NCBI GenBank assembly: GCA_003477305.1
Contig: DMTN01000031.1
Location: forward strand, 1 to 14,296
DNA length: 14,296 bases
Origin: Acholeplasmatales bacterium
GTDB taxonomy: Bacteria > Bacillota_I > Bacilli_A > Izemoplasmatales > Hujiaoplasmataceae
Reading direction: 5' to 3'
Of this stretch, positions 6,810 to 13,418 are shown piece after piece; the stretch's first letter is position 1; every line of letters starts with the position of its first letter. The notes under the pieces are model-generated. The model saw only the letters and a program-made list of their open reading frames with translations, ran no database searches and was not told the DNA's origin. The position numbers and the translations under genes are program-made.

Positions 6810-7820
6810 ATGAGCGGATACGCCGCATTGAAACACAACATCCTGCAAAACGCCGCGAGGGACGTCATCCCCGCCGCGGTCGATTTCGAACTGACGCCGC
6901 GATGCAACTTTTCCTGTCCGATGTGCTACCTCAAGAGTTCGGTCTCGATCAAGGAGAAACCGACGCAGTGGTGGCGTGACACCTTCAAAGCTGCCGTCGA
7001 CGCGGGGCTTTTGTATGCCCTCCTCACCGGCGGCGAACCCTTGTCCCGTCCCGATTTCCTCGAACTCTATGAATACCTCTACGATCTCGGCGTGCGGATC
7101 ACCGTCTATACGAACGGTTCGCTGATCGACGGGGGCGTCCTCCAGACGTTCATGAAGCGTCCGCCCGAATTCGTCGGGATCACCCTCTATGGGTACAACG
7201 AAGCGTCCGTGCATGCCGTAACGGGGAACCCGAAGGGCTTCCGCGACGTCGAGACGGGGATCGAGATGCTCGCGATGGTCGGCATCGACGTCGCCCTCCG
7301 GACGATCCCGATCCGTCCGATCTATGATCATCTCGACAAACTGATCGGCTACGTCAAGAACAAGGGTCTATGGCTCGGCTATCAGCTCTATGTCGGCCCG
7401 GGACGGGAGAAAGACCTGGATGCCGGTCTTCGCATCACCCCGGCGGAAATCGCCGATTTCGAAGTGCGGATCAAAGATGCTTTTCCCATCGCCGAACACC
7501 CGCTTCATCAGGAGACCATGGCCGCAACGTGTCCGGCGCTGCGAAGCGGCTGCTTCGTGACCTGGAACGGGCGGATGACGCCGTGCGCGATGGTCGCGCA
7601 TCCCGGCAAGATCGTGAGTCCTGAAACGTTTTTGACCACGTTTCGGGAACTGAACAAGAAGATGCTTGCGGCCCCCGTCTGTACGGAATGCGCCGGCTGT
7701 TCGCTGGCGGGCGACTGCCTGCAGTGCCACGCGAGAAGAGTTTTGGAAGGATCCCCGACGGCTTGTCCGCCGTATCTGCGCGCGATCGCGGAAGCAAGGA
7801 GAAAATTAAAACATGAATGA
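6810..7820 (+). CDS. Radical SAM/SPASM peptide-modifying enzyme
   Basis: The protein has 336 residues. The radical SAM cluster motif CNFSCPMC (Cys32, Cys36, Cys39; CX3CX2C) should bind the [4Fe-4S] cluster that cleaves S-adenosylmethionine. LLTGGEP (71-77) is the SAM-binding GGE motif and VYTNGSLID follows near 99. The C-terminal third carries a SPASM-type cysteine set: Cys241-X12-Gly-X4-Cys259, then Cys291, 294, 297, 303, 306 and a final Cys319. Such domains bind auxiliary iron-sulfur clusters in peptide-maturing enzymes such as PqqE, sactisynthases and MftC. AAGGTG (6796-6801) lies eight bases before ATG. It is the first gene of the operon and overlaps the kinase-like gene by eight bases. 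The nearby PqqD-type gene and 45-residue peptides point to a peptide substrate. The bond it forms (thioether, C-C link or decarboxylation) is not determinable from sequence. Confidence 0.9.
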   Translation: MSGYAALKHNILQNAARDVIPAAVDFELTPRCNFSCPMCYLKSSVSIKEKPTQWWRDTFKAAVDAGLLYALLTGGEPLSRPDFLELYEYLYDLGVRITVYTNGSLIDGGVLQTFMKRPPEFVGITLYGYNEASVHAVTGNPKGFRDVETGIEMLAMVGIDVALRTIPIRPIYDHLDKLIGYVKNKGLWLGYQLYVGPGREKDLDAGLRITPAEIADFEVRIKDAFPIAEHPLHQETMAATCPALRSGCFVTWNGRMTPCAMVAHPGKIVSPETFLTTFRELNKKMLAAPVCTECAGCSLAGDCLQCHARRVLEGSPTACPPYLRAIAEARRKLKHE

Positions 7821-8673
7821 ATATTCCATCGCCGGGATCCGACTCCGGCTCGATTATCTCTACAAGGACTACTTCGCAGGACGGATCGATGCGTACCGGC
7901 TTCCCGACCGTTCCCCGGTCGACTACTGGATCGAGACGATCCTCACGAAGGATCTTCATGTCCCTGAAGGCAAGCCGACGCTCCAATATGGGAAGAACAT
8001 GCTCTTCGAAACGAAAGAGGAGACGAACCTCGTGATCCTCTCCGCCGACGAGACCTACGTGAAGCAGATTGTGACCGCCACCAAGGGGATGAACCACGTC
8101 CAAATCAAGCTCAACCCGGAATACCGGGAGCGGCTTGCGGAGATCGAATACATCGCCACCGGGATCGTCTTCTTCGACATCGCCGCAAATGAAGGACTGT
8201 TGCCGCTGCACGCATCGGCGATCGCCCACAAGGGCGAGGCGATCCTCTTTTCGGCGCCGTCCAAGACCGGCAAGTCGACCCATGCGAACCTCTGGAAATT
8301 GTTTGCGGAGGATGTCCGGATCATCAATGACGACAAGCCGGTGATTTCTTTCAAGGACGATGTTTTGACCGTCCACGGCACGCCGTGGGCGGGCAAGTTC
8401 GTCGAAAACGACAACGTCTCCCGTCCGCTCAAGGCGATCGTCTTTTTGAAGCAGGACAAGGTCCCGCACATCGTCGAACTCGACGATGAGACGCGGATGA
8501 AGGAACTCTTCCGGAACAGCTACCGTCCCCGCCAGGAAGACCTCTCCAACAAGGTGATCGACGTGATGGACGCGATCCTGAAGAAGACCGACATCTTCGA
8601 ATTCGACACCGATATCTCCCAAACCGCTTTCCGCATGATCTACCAAAGACTCTATGGAGGCGATACCAAATGA
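7813..8673 (+). CDS. HPr-kinase-like P-loop protein
   Basis: The protein has 286 residues. It contains a P-loop, APSKTGKST (148-156), preceded by the conserved LHASAI with His133, followed by a Walker-B-like IINDDKP (Asp173, Asp174) and GTPWAGK (189-195). This is the pattern of the C-terminal kinase domain of HprK and its relatives in RiPP clusters. In the paeninodin lasso peptide pathway, an HprK-like enzyme phosphorylates the precursor. The P-loop lacks the usual first glycine (Ala148), a variation worth noting. The N-terminal 120 residues are not recognisable. It overlaps the radical SAM gene by eight bases and the PqqD gene by four (ATGA), indicating translational coupling. I infer Ser/Thr phosphorylation, or another nucleotide-dependent step, on the peptide. 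It is unlikely to be the true carbon-catabolite HPr kinase, given the missing N-terminal domain and the setting. Confidence 0.8.
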   Translation: MNEYSIAGIRLRLDYLYKDYFAGRIDAYRLPDRSPVDYWIETILTKDLHVPEGKPTLQYGKNMLFETKEETNLVILSADETYVKQIVTATKGMNHVQIKLNPEYRERLAEIEYIATGIVFFDIAANEGLLPLHASAIAHKGEAILFSAPSKTGKSTHANLWKLFAEDVRIINDDKPVISFKDDVLTVHGTPWAGKFVENDNVSRPLKAIVFLKQDKVPHIVELDDETRMKELFRNSYRPRQEDLSNKVIDVMDAILKKTDIFEFDTDISQTAFRMIYQRLYGGDTK

Positions 8674-8942
8674 TGAGAATCAAACCGGGTTATCTGTTAA
8701 GAGACGTCGCTGGCCAGCACGTCGTCGTTCCGACCGGCGCCGCAGCCGTCGACTTCAACGGCATCATCACCCTGAACGGCACCGGCAAGTTTCTGTGGGA
8801 ACAACTCCAGAAGGGCGCGTCCCGGGCGACGCTTGTCGCAAAGCTGCTCGATGCGTACGCCGTCGACGCCGAACGCGCGACGGCGGACGTGGACGGATTC
8901 CTCGCGAAACTCGTGGAACACGAACTGGTGCTCCATGAATAG
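8670..8942 (+). CDS. PqqD-family peptide chaperone (RiPP recognition element)
   Basis: The protein has 90 residues, the usual size for stand-alone PqqD. It shows the family pattern: an N-terminal beta-hairpin region (KPGYLLRDVAGQHVVVPTG), an aliphatic strand ITLNGTGKFLWEQL, and a helical second half with D...VDGFLAKLVEHELV. PqqD proteins bind the leader of a precursor peptide and present it to the radical SAM partner. The start ATG 8670 overlaps the kinase stop as ATGA, and a second ATG follows at 8673, so the exact N-terminus may differ by one residue. Its stop overlaps the start of the peptidase gene by eight bases. The likely client is the 45-residue peptide family at 3020 and 10782. Confidence 0.9.
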   Translation: MMRIKPGYLLRDVAGQHVVVPTGAAAVDFNGIITLNGTGKFLWEQLQKGASRATLVAKLLDAYAVDAERATADVDGFLAKLVEHELVLHE

Positions 8943-9384
8943 AATCGCGGTCTCGATCGCGGACATGATGCCCGTGATCGAAGAGAAACTCGCGGCCGGC
9001 GGCGAGGCGACGATCACCGTCAAGGGGACGAGCATGAGCCCGTTCTTTGTCGATGGGAAGACCCGTGTCACGCTCAAGAAACCAACCGAATCCTTGAAGA
9101 AATACGATGTCATCCTTTATGAGACGGACAACGGGACGATCACGCTGCATCGCATCGTCGGAAGGAAGGGCGAGTACTTTCGGACCGAAGGGGACGGACT
9201 GCGTTTCGGCGAAGTCGTCGCATCCCGTTCCGTCAAAGCCGTCGTATCCTCCTTTCAAAACGAGGACCGCATCACCGCATCCGATGATCCTCAATATCTC
9301 CGACGCGTCAGGTTGTGGCATGTATTCCGGCCGTTTCGCCGCATGCTTCTATGGTGGTGGCGCCGGCGGTGTAAAACCTCATGA
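8935..9384 (+). CDS. S24/S26-family signal-peptidase-like protein
   Basis: The protein has 149 residues starting at ATG 8935 inside the end of the PqqD gene. A longer frame from 8833 reads through PqqD in another frame and is rejected. KGTSMSPFF (30-38) gives the catalytic-type Ser33 as in LexA and signal peptidases. YDVILYE and the motif LHRIVG (71-76) follow, then YFRTEGDGLRFG. A His (72) stands where bacterial signal peptidase I has its Lys, as in SipW/ER-type enzymes that use a Ser-His pair. The C-terminus is unusual: WHVFRPFRRMLLWWWRRR, basic and Trp-rich, likely to touch the membrane or nucleic acid. There is no N-terminal membrane segment. In this operon it may remove the leader or cut the modified peptide, but this is inference. 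Confidence 0.75.
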   Translation: MNRIAVSIADMMPVIEEKLAAGGEATITVKGTSMSPFFVDGKTRVTLKKPTESLKKYDVILYETDNGTITLHRIVGRKGEYFRTEGDGLRFGEVVASRSVKAVVSSFQNEDRITASDDPQYLRRVRLWHVFRPFRRMLLWWWRRRCKTS

Positions 9385-10571
9385 ACGCGTCCATTCGCGA
9401 GCTTTGCGATCTGACCGTATCGGCGCTTCAAAACAAACCTTACGTTCATTCTTTTTCACATCCGGAAACCCTTTTTATGACGGCGCGCGAGAACGGGTTG
9501 TCGGGACTCGTCTATCGGGGCATCCCCGCGGGAAGCCTCGATGAAGCGAATCAAAAGAAGTTCAAGGCCGACTGGCTCCGCTATCAGGCAAAAGACATCG
9601 CGCAGCGCGCGGCGGTCGAGGAACTCGACATCGCGTGCGAAGAAGCAGGTCTTGACCATCTGTATCTGAAGGGTGTGTTGGTGAAGGATTGTTACCCCGA
9701 ACCGTACATGCGGTCGATGGGCGACATCGATGTGTTGTTTCGAAGCGAAGACATGGAAAAAGTCCATGAGATGTTCGAAAAAATGTTGGGATACCAACAT
9801 CACGCCGATTCCGAAGCGCATGACATCTTCCTGAAAGACCGTGATTTGATCGTCGAGGCGCACCGTTCGATCGACGTCGAAAGCAATGAAGAACGATGGC
9901 TGCTTTTTGCGGATCCATGGAAGCACGCGAACCAGGAAAAGGGTCACCGCTACGTTTTTGAACCTGAATACTTCCTCATGCACCTTTTACGGCATCTGGC
10001 GAAGCATTTGTTGTCATCGGGAATCGGACTTCGTTCGGTTCTCGACATTGGTCTGTATCTCGAAAAGAATATTGAACGGTTGTATGACAAGAAACTTGAT
10101 GAAATGCTCAAGATGACGAATCTCGAGCTGTTCTTCGGGAACATTCTGGTATTGAACCAGATCCTCTTTGAACTAGATTCGATGCCCGAATGGTCGAAGC
10201 AAGGAAATGCAGATCCCGAATTCATCGACGAACTCGTGGGTTATATTTCGTCATCAGGGATTCATGGGACGGCCCAGGGATTTAATCCGCAAGCGGTCGG
10301 GATGACGAAGATTGCGATGAAACAGGGAACCGCCCGTAGGGGGCGCCTGACATATCTGTTCCGCGTTGTCTTTCCATCCAGGAAAGTGTTACGACAGCAG
10401 TATCCCTATTTGAAGAAATGTGCCTTCCTTCTCCCCATCGCATGGATCCAGCGCTGGTGGAAGAAGTTGTTCCGACAGTCAAAACGTACTATGCATCTGA
10501 TTCGTAATCTTAATGTTACAAACAACACGATAAAATCACATGCGACACTATTTTCAAAACTCGGGTTATGA
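9381..10571 (+). CDS. Nucleotidyltransferase family protein (PF14907-like)
   Basis: The protein has 396 residues and begins within an ATGA overlap with the peptidase gene. The nucleotidyltransferase core is at about 86-165: LYLKGVLVKDCYPEP, then MRSMGDIDVLF with the GDID metal-binding pair Asp115/Asp117, then LIVEAHRSI (157-164). This order (LKG...R..GDID...E.H) is that of the NTP_transf_5 family, whose members often accompany PqqD and HprK-like genes in peptide clusters. The C-terminal half is helical and unassigned, ending in a basic stretch (RWWKKLFRQSKR). It is the last gene of the operon, closed by the terminator at 10579. The probable role is adding a nucleotide or other activated group to the peptide or its phosphate; the acceptor is unknown. 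Confidence 0.85.
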   Translation: MNASIRELCDLTVSALQNKPYVHSFSHPETLFMTARENGLSGLVYRGIPAGSLDEANQKKFKADWLRYQAKDIAQRAAVEELDIACEEAGLDHLYLKGVLVKDCYPEPYMRSMGDIDVLFRSEDMEKVHEMFEKMLGYQHHADSEAHDIFLKDRDLIVEAHRSIDVESNEERWLLFADPWKHANQEKGHRYVFEPEYFLMHLLRHLAKHLLSSGIGLRSVLDIGLYLEKNIERLYDKKLDEMLKMTNLELFFGNILVLNQILFELDSMPEWSKQGNADPEFIDELVGYISSSGIHGTAQGFNPQAVGMTKIAMKQGTARRGRLTYLFRVVFPSRKVLRQQYPYLKKCAFLLPIAWIQRWWKKLFRQSKRTMHLIRNLNVTNNTIKSHATLFSKLGL

Positions 10572-10578
10572 ATGAACG

Positions 10579-10611
10579 AATGCTTTCCATTCAGTGGAAA
10601 GCGTTTTTTTT
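10579..10611 (+). terminator. Strong intrinsic terminator of the maturation operon
   Basis: GCTTTCCA / TGGAAAGC form an 8-bp perfect stem with loop TTCAG. It is extended by a wobble and A-T pairs and followed by eight T residues (10604-10611). It starts eight bases after the nucleotidyltransferase stop. Confidence 0.95.
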
Positions 10612-10781
10612 ATTATGATATTTATCATTGACGCCCATACGTTTGAACGTGCTGGCTGTGAATTCAATATTTGAAAAAATAGTAACGAATTTACCAATTT
10701 TTTATCTGGAAACGACCTATCATGTGATAAAATTATTTTAAAAGTGTATGATGAACAAATTCGCATTAATGGGGGAACCGC
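10612..10781 (+). promoter_or_regulatory. AT-rich promoter/leader region before peptide 2
   Basis: A markedly AT-rich intergenic stretch holds an inverted repeat ATGATA-TT-TATCAT (10615-10628). Two -10-like hexamers are present, TAAAAT (10728-10733) and TATGAT (10747-10752). Neither has a convincing -35; TGGAAA (10707-10712) is the best, 15 bases from the first. GGGGGA (10771-10776) is the ribosome binding site for ATG 10782. A promoter is required here because a terminator lies just upstream. Confidence 0.5.
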
Positions 10782-10919
10782 ATGAAAAAAAAGGATTGGG
10801 ATGGACTCATGCCTTACGAACAGCCGACGATTGAAATCGTCACGTTCGAACTTGAAGAAAGCATCGCCACAAGCGGGGATTTCGGAAGCGCCACCCTGTG
10901 TGGCGAAGAGATTTACTGA
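10782..10919 (+). CDS. Candidate RiPP precursor peptide, copy 2 (45 aa)
   Basis: This second 45-residue peptide begins MKKKDWDGLMP and then runs YEQPTIEIVTFELEESIATS to the same GDFGSATLCGEEIY end as copy 1. The difference from copy 1 is confined to the first 11 residues and two internal positions (Thr/Gln and Ala/Glu). The 20 bases at its 3' end, covering the last codons, the stop and the next ribosome binding site, are identical to copy 1, while upstream codons have drifted silently. The start ATG 10782 has GGGGGA five bases upstream. It begins 210 bases after the maturation operon, so it is the nearest candidate substrate. Variable N-terminus with constant C-terminus is the reverse of the usual RiPP leader/core pattern, so either the constant part contains the enzyme-recognition region or the mature product is invariant. 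Confidence 0.78.
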   Translation: MKKKDWDGLMPYEQPTIEIVTFELEESIATSGDFGSATLCGEEIY

Positions 10920-10925
10920 GGAGGG
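10918..10925 (+). promoter_or_regulatory. Ribosome binding site overlapping the peptide 2 stop codon
   Basis: GAGGAGGG starts within the TGA stop (10917-10919) and lies eight bases before GTG 10934. This decides the start of paralog 2 and mirrors the site at 3156. Confidence 0.75.
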
Positions 10926-10933
10926 ATGACAAA

Positions 10934-13306
10934 GTGAAAAAATTACTTATGTCACTTTTTACGGTCTCGCTGTTTCTCGCTATGCCGTTCGCACTATTCC
11001 ATGTCGAAGCGGCAGCTGTCACGGGATCGACCCTCGTTTCGTATTTTGACAGTACGAATCATGTCGATCAGTCGTTGACTGGCAATTATGGCAGCAAAGT
11101 CACGATCTCACCGACAACTAATTCGGGTTATACGTTCGCCTTTTGGGTGGTCAATGGCATCGTTCGCGACGACCTTCCGTCGACGAACGAGTTCATCCTG
11201 ACGGACGACCTGGAAATCAAGGCGGTGTACGCTCCGAACGGTCAGTATGCGACCGCCTTCATGGATAGTAACGGCCATCTCCTGAAAGTCGATTACTTCA
11301 ATCCATTACAGACCGAACCGACGGATGCCGTTGTTCCGCCTGCGGTCGAATCGCTTCCGACGAAACCCGGATATGACGTCGCTTCCTCCCCTTGGGGGAC
11401 CGTCAACTTCTCGAGCGTTACGGAGCATACCGTTTATACGCTCCAGTATACCCCTAGAGACGACTGGTCCGCGAGGACGTACACCATCACCGTCAACAAC
11501 GGCTCGGGTGACGGAACCTATGCATACAACACCGTCGTCACGGCGGTCGCGGATGCCGTTCCGGAAGGCCAATACTTCACCGGGTGGATCGATGACTACG
11601 ACAACGTCATCAGTTATGATACAACTTACAAGTTCACCGCATTGTCTTCCCGTACCATTGAAGCCACTTACGGCGACATAGCCCCGATCGTTTTACAATC
11701 GATTGGTTTGGAAGTACTGTCTCTGCGGGCTGGGTACGTATCCTATCTCGGACAATTCGGATACGGAGCGGGAATCGAAGTCGTCGAATGGGGAATCCTA
11801 ACGTCTCCCTATTCCGAAGGCGACGGGTCTTTCCAACTTGAGGATTCATGGACGACGACATATCGTAGTAATTTCGTCAACTCCACGACAAACGAGTTTC
11901 TCGTCAGCCTTCCCAACGATGATTACATCGCTGCATGTGCTTATTTAACGTATCTTGAGGATGGCGTGGTCAATACCATTTATAGCGGAACTCAGACATA
12001 CATCGGCAATCAGCAAGTATGGATTCAAGCGGATTACGGAACCGTTGAAACGTATGCGACCGCGACGGCGGCAGGATGGCTCGATTCCGGAGGATATACT
12101 GCCCCATACATACCGCTTGACGTTGCGGGTGAGTATCTCCAATCCCCAGCCTTCAACGCTTTGACGGGTCAACTAACCGTCAGCATGAATGTTTGGGTAA
12201 CTGAGGCAGGATCGTCGAATACCTTCAAAATCGAAGCTTACAATGCGTCGAATGAGTTGCTTGAGACAAGCGGTAATATCACGTTGTCTTCAGCCGGATT
12301 CACAAACGCATACAACAATTTCTCGTACAAATTCGCGAATGCTTCAAAGACTATTTCATACATAAAATTGACATACAACAAAGAAGCGAGCGGAGTCAAC
12401 ATGAGATTCGGATCGCTGACCGTTGAAGAAGGGGCTCCGATTCGTCCGGATTCCATCGCAGTAACCGGCTCAACACATGATATCGCGACAGGCGCTACCA
12501 TTCAATTGACTGCGACTGCATCACCGCAAGGATCGATAGGCACCGTCACATGGTCAAGCAGCAACGCTTCGATCGCTTCAGTGAATGGTTCGGGTCTTGT
12601 GACGGGCAATGCGGCAGGATCCGCAACCATCTATGCGACATCGACAATCGATTCATCTCTCGTTGGATCGTATGCAGTTACTGTTCAGAACCCGTTTACA
12701 ATATCTGTTTCTTTTGATGATAACGGAACGGCATCTGCATCTCCAACAGCCGTCCTATCTGGGGGCAGCTCCACGATTACGATGGTACCAAATAGCGGAT
12801 ATGTAACATCAACGATTACTATCAACTCGGGTGCGCCCATCAATCTTAATGGGGCAACAACTTATACTATCGATGCTATCGCACAAAACACAACGGTTTA
12901 CATCACGTTTGTTAGTGGTATTGAAGAAGTTGTAATTTCACAGAACCTCCTTGGAACGGTCACCACACCTCCAACCGGTTGGACATATTATAATATAACC
13001 TCATATGCTGATACTTCGTTGAAAATGGACGCAGACGGTGATTACATTATTACCAAATCTTTTATTTTACAGACAAGTGCAACTTTCACTATCAGTGTGA
13101 AAGGTTGGACATATTCAAGTGGTAGTTTGATTTTTTACAACCAACGAGGAGAAATAATTGCGACATTGAGTGCTTTTACGAATACTCAAGCATCGTACTC
13201 GTTCACAATCACTGATATTACGGTCACATCCGTTAAAGTACAATTTGACAAAACAACTGGGAATTTGGGTATTTGGAGCATTAACATCTCTCATATTATT
13301 GAATAA
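10934..13306 (+). CDS. Secreted repeat protein, paralog 2, with Ig-like (BIG_2) domain
   Basis: The protein has 790 residues from GTG 10934, the start indicated by the ribosome binding site and by a signal peptide beginning VKKLLMSLFTVSLF and ending near HVEA. A start at 10898 would overlap the peptide gene. The N-terminal region to about residue 350 parallels paralogs 1 and 3: SYFD...YG...GYTFAFWVVNG..RDDL, LPTKPGYDV, YFTGWID, then LSLRAGYVSYLGQF...VVEWGIL. The rest is different from paralog 1: an undefined beta domain (about 350-500), a BIG_2-type bacterial Ig domain (503-583; ATGATIQLTATASP, WSSSNASIASVNGSGLVTG), a short beta repeat (584-660) and a jelly-roll-like end (663-790). The last 600 bases are AT-richer (40% G+C in 12961-13020). 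No cell-wall sorting signal is present. It is probably exported and co-expressed with peptide 2. The role is unknown; adhesion or glycan binding is plausible. Confidence 0.8.
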   Translation: MKKLLMSLFTVSLFLAMPFALFHVEAAAVTGSTLVSYFDSTNHVDQSLTGNYGSKVTISPTTNSGYTFAFWVVNGIVRDDLPSTNEFILTDDLEIKAVYAPNGQYATAFMDSNGHLLKVDYFNPLQTEPTDAVVPPAVESLPTKPGYDVASSPWGTVNFSSVTEHTVYTLQYTPRDDWSARTYTITVNNGSGDGTYAYNTVVTAVADAVPEGQYFTGWIDDYDNVISYDTTYKFTALSSRTIEATYGDIAPIVLQSIGLEVLSLRAGYVSYLGQFGYGAGIEVVEWGILTSPYSEGDGSFQLEDSWTTTYRSNFVNSTTNEFLVSLPNDDYIAACAYLTYLEDGVVNTIYSGTQTYIGNQQVWIQADYGTVETYATATAAGWLDSGGYTAPYIPLDVAGEYLQSPAFNALTGQLTVSMNVWVTEAGSSNTFKIEAYNASNELLETSGNITLSSAGFTNAYNNFSYKFANASKTISYIKLTYNKEASGVNMRFGSLTVEEGAPIRPDSIAVTGSTHDIATGATIQLTATASPQGSIGTVTWSSSNASIASVNGSGLVTGNAAGSATIYATSTIDSSLVGSYAVTVQNPFTISVSFDDNGTASASPTAVLSGGSSTITMVPNSGYVTSTITINSGAPINLNGATTYTIDAIAQNTTVYITFVSGIEEVVISQNLLGTVTTPPTGWTYYNITSYADTSLKMDADGDYIITKSFILQTSATFTISVKGWTYSSGSLIFYNQRGEIIATLSAFTNTQASYSFTITDITVTSVKVQFDKTTGNLGIWSINISHIIE

Positions 13307-13328
13307 GCGGATATTTTCATAGTGGACT

Positions 13329-13355
13329 AGCGTCATGATTGCCATGGCGCTTTTT
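13329..13355 (+). terminator. Intrinsic terminator after secreted protein 2
   Basis: AGCGTCATG / CATGGCGCT form a 9-bp stem with one T-G pair and a five-base loop, followed by TTTTT. It lies 22 bases after the stop codon and directly before the next promoter. Confidence 0.8.
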
Positions 13356-13357
13356 CA

Positions 13358-13386
13358 TTCACAACAACAGTTCATTTTGATATAAT
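13358..13386 (+). promoter_or_regulatory. Sigma-A-type promoter of secreted protein 3
   Basis: TTCACA (13358-13363) is followed, after exactly 17 bases, by TATAAT (13381-13386), which also has an extended -10 TG (TGaTATAAT). This is the best promoter in the window. The start codon lies 32 bases downstream, with GAGG (13408-13411) as the ribosome binding site. Confidence 0.85.
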
Positions 13387-13418
13387 ATTTACATCATTAC
13401 TCGATGTGAGGTTTCCAC

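Noticed and set aside
7471..8646. 391-residue open frame on the minus strand
   Set aside because: It is a shadow of the radical SAM and kinase-like genes in GC-rich DNA. The plus-strand frames contain clear catalytic motifs and the minus frame shows no recognisable domain.
6810..10571. Lasso peptide cluster
   Set aside because: The kinase-like and nucleotidyltransferase genes fit, but no asparagine-synthetase-like cyclase or transglutaminase-like protease is present, and a radical SAM enzyme is.
10898..10933. Upstream ATG for secreted protein 2
   Set aside because: It overlaps the end of the peptide 2 gene and puts charged residues before the signal peptide; GTG 10934 has the conserved ribosome binding site and spacing.
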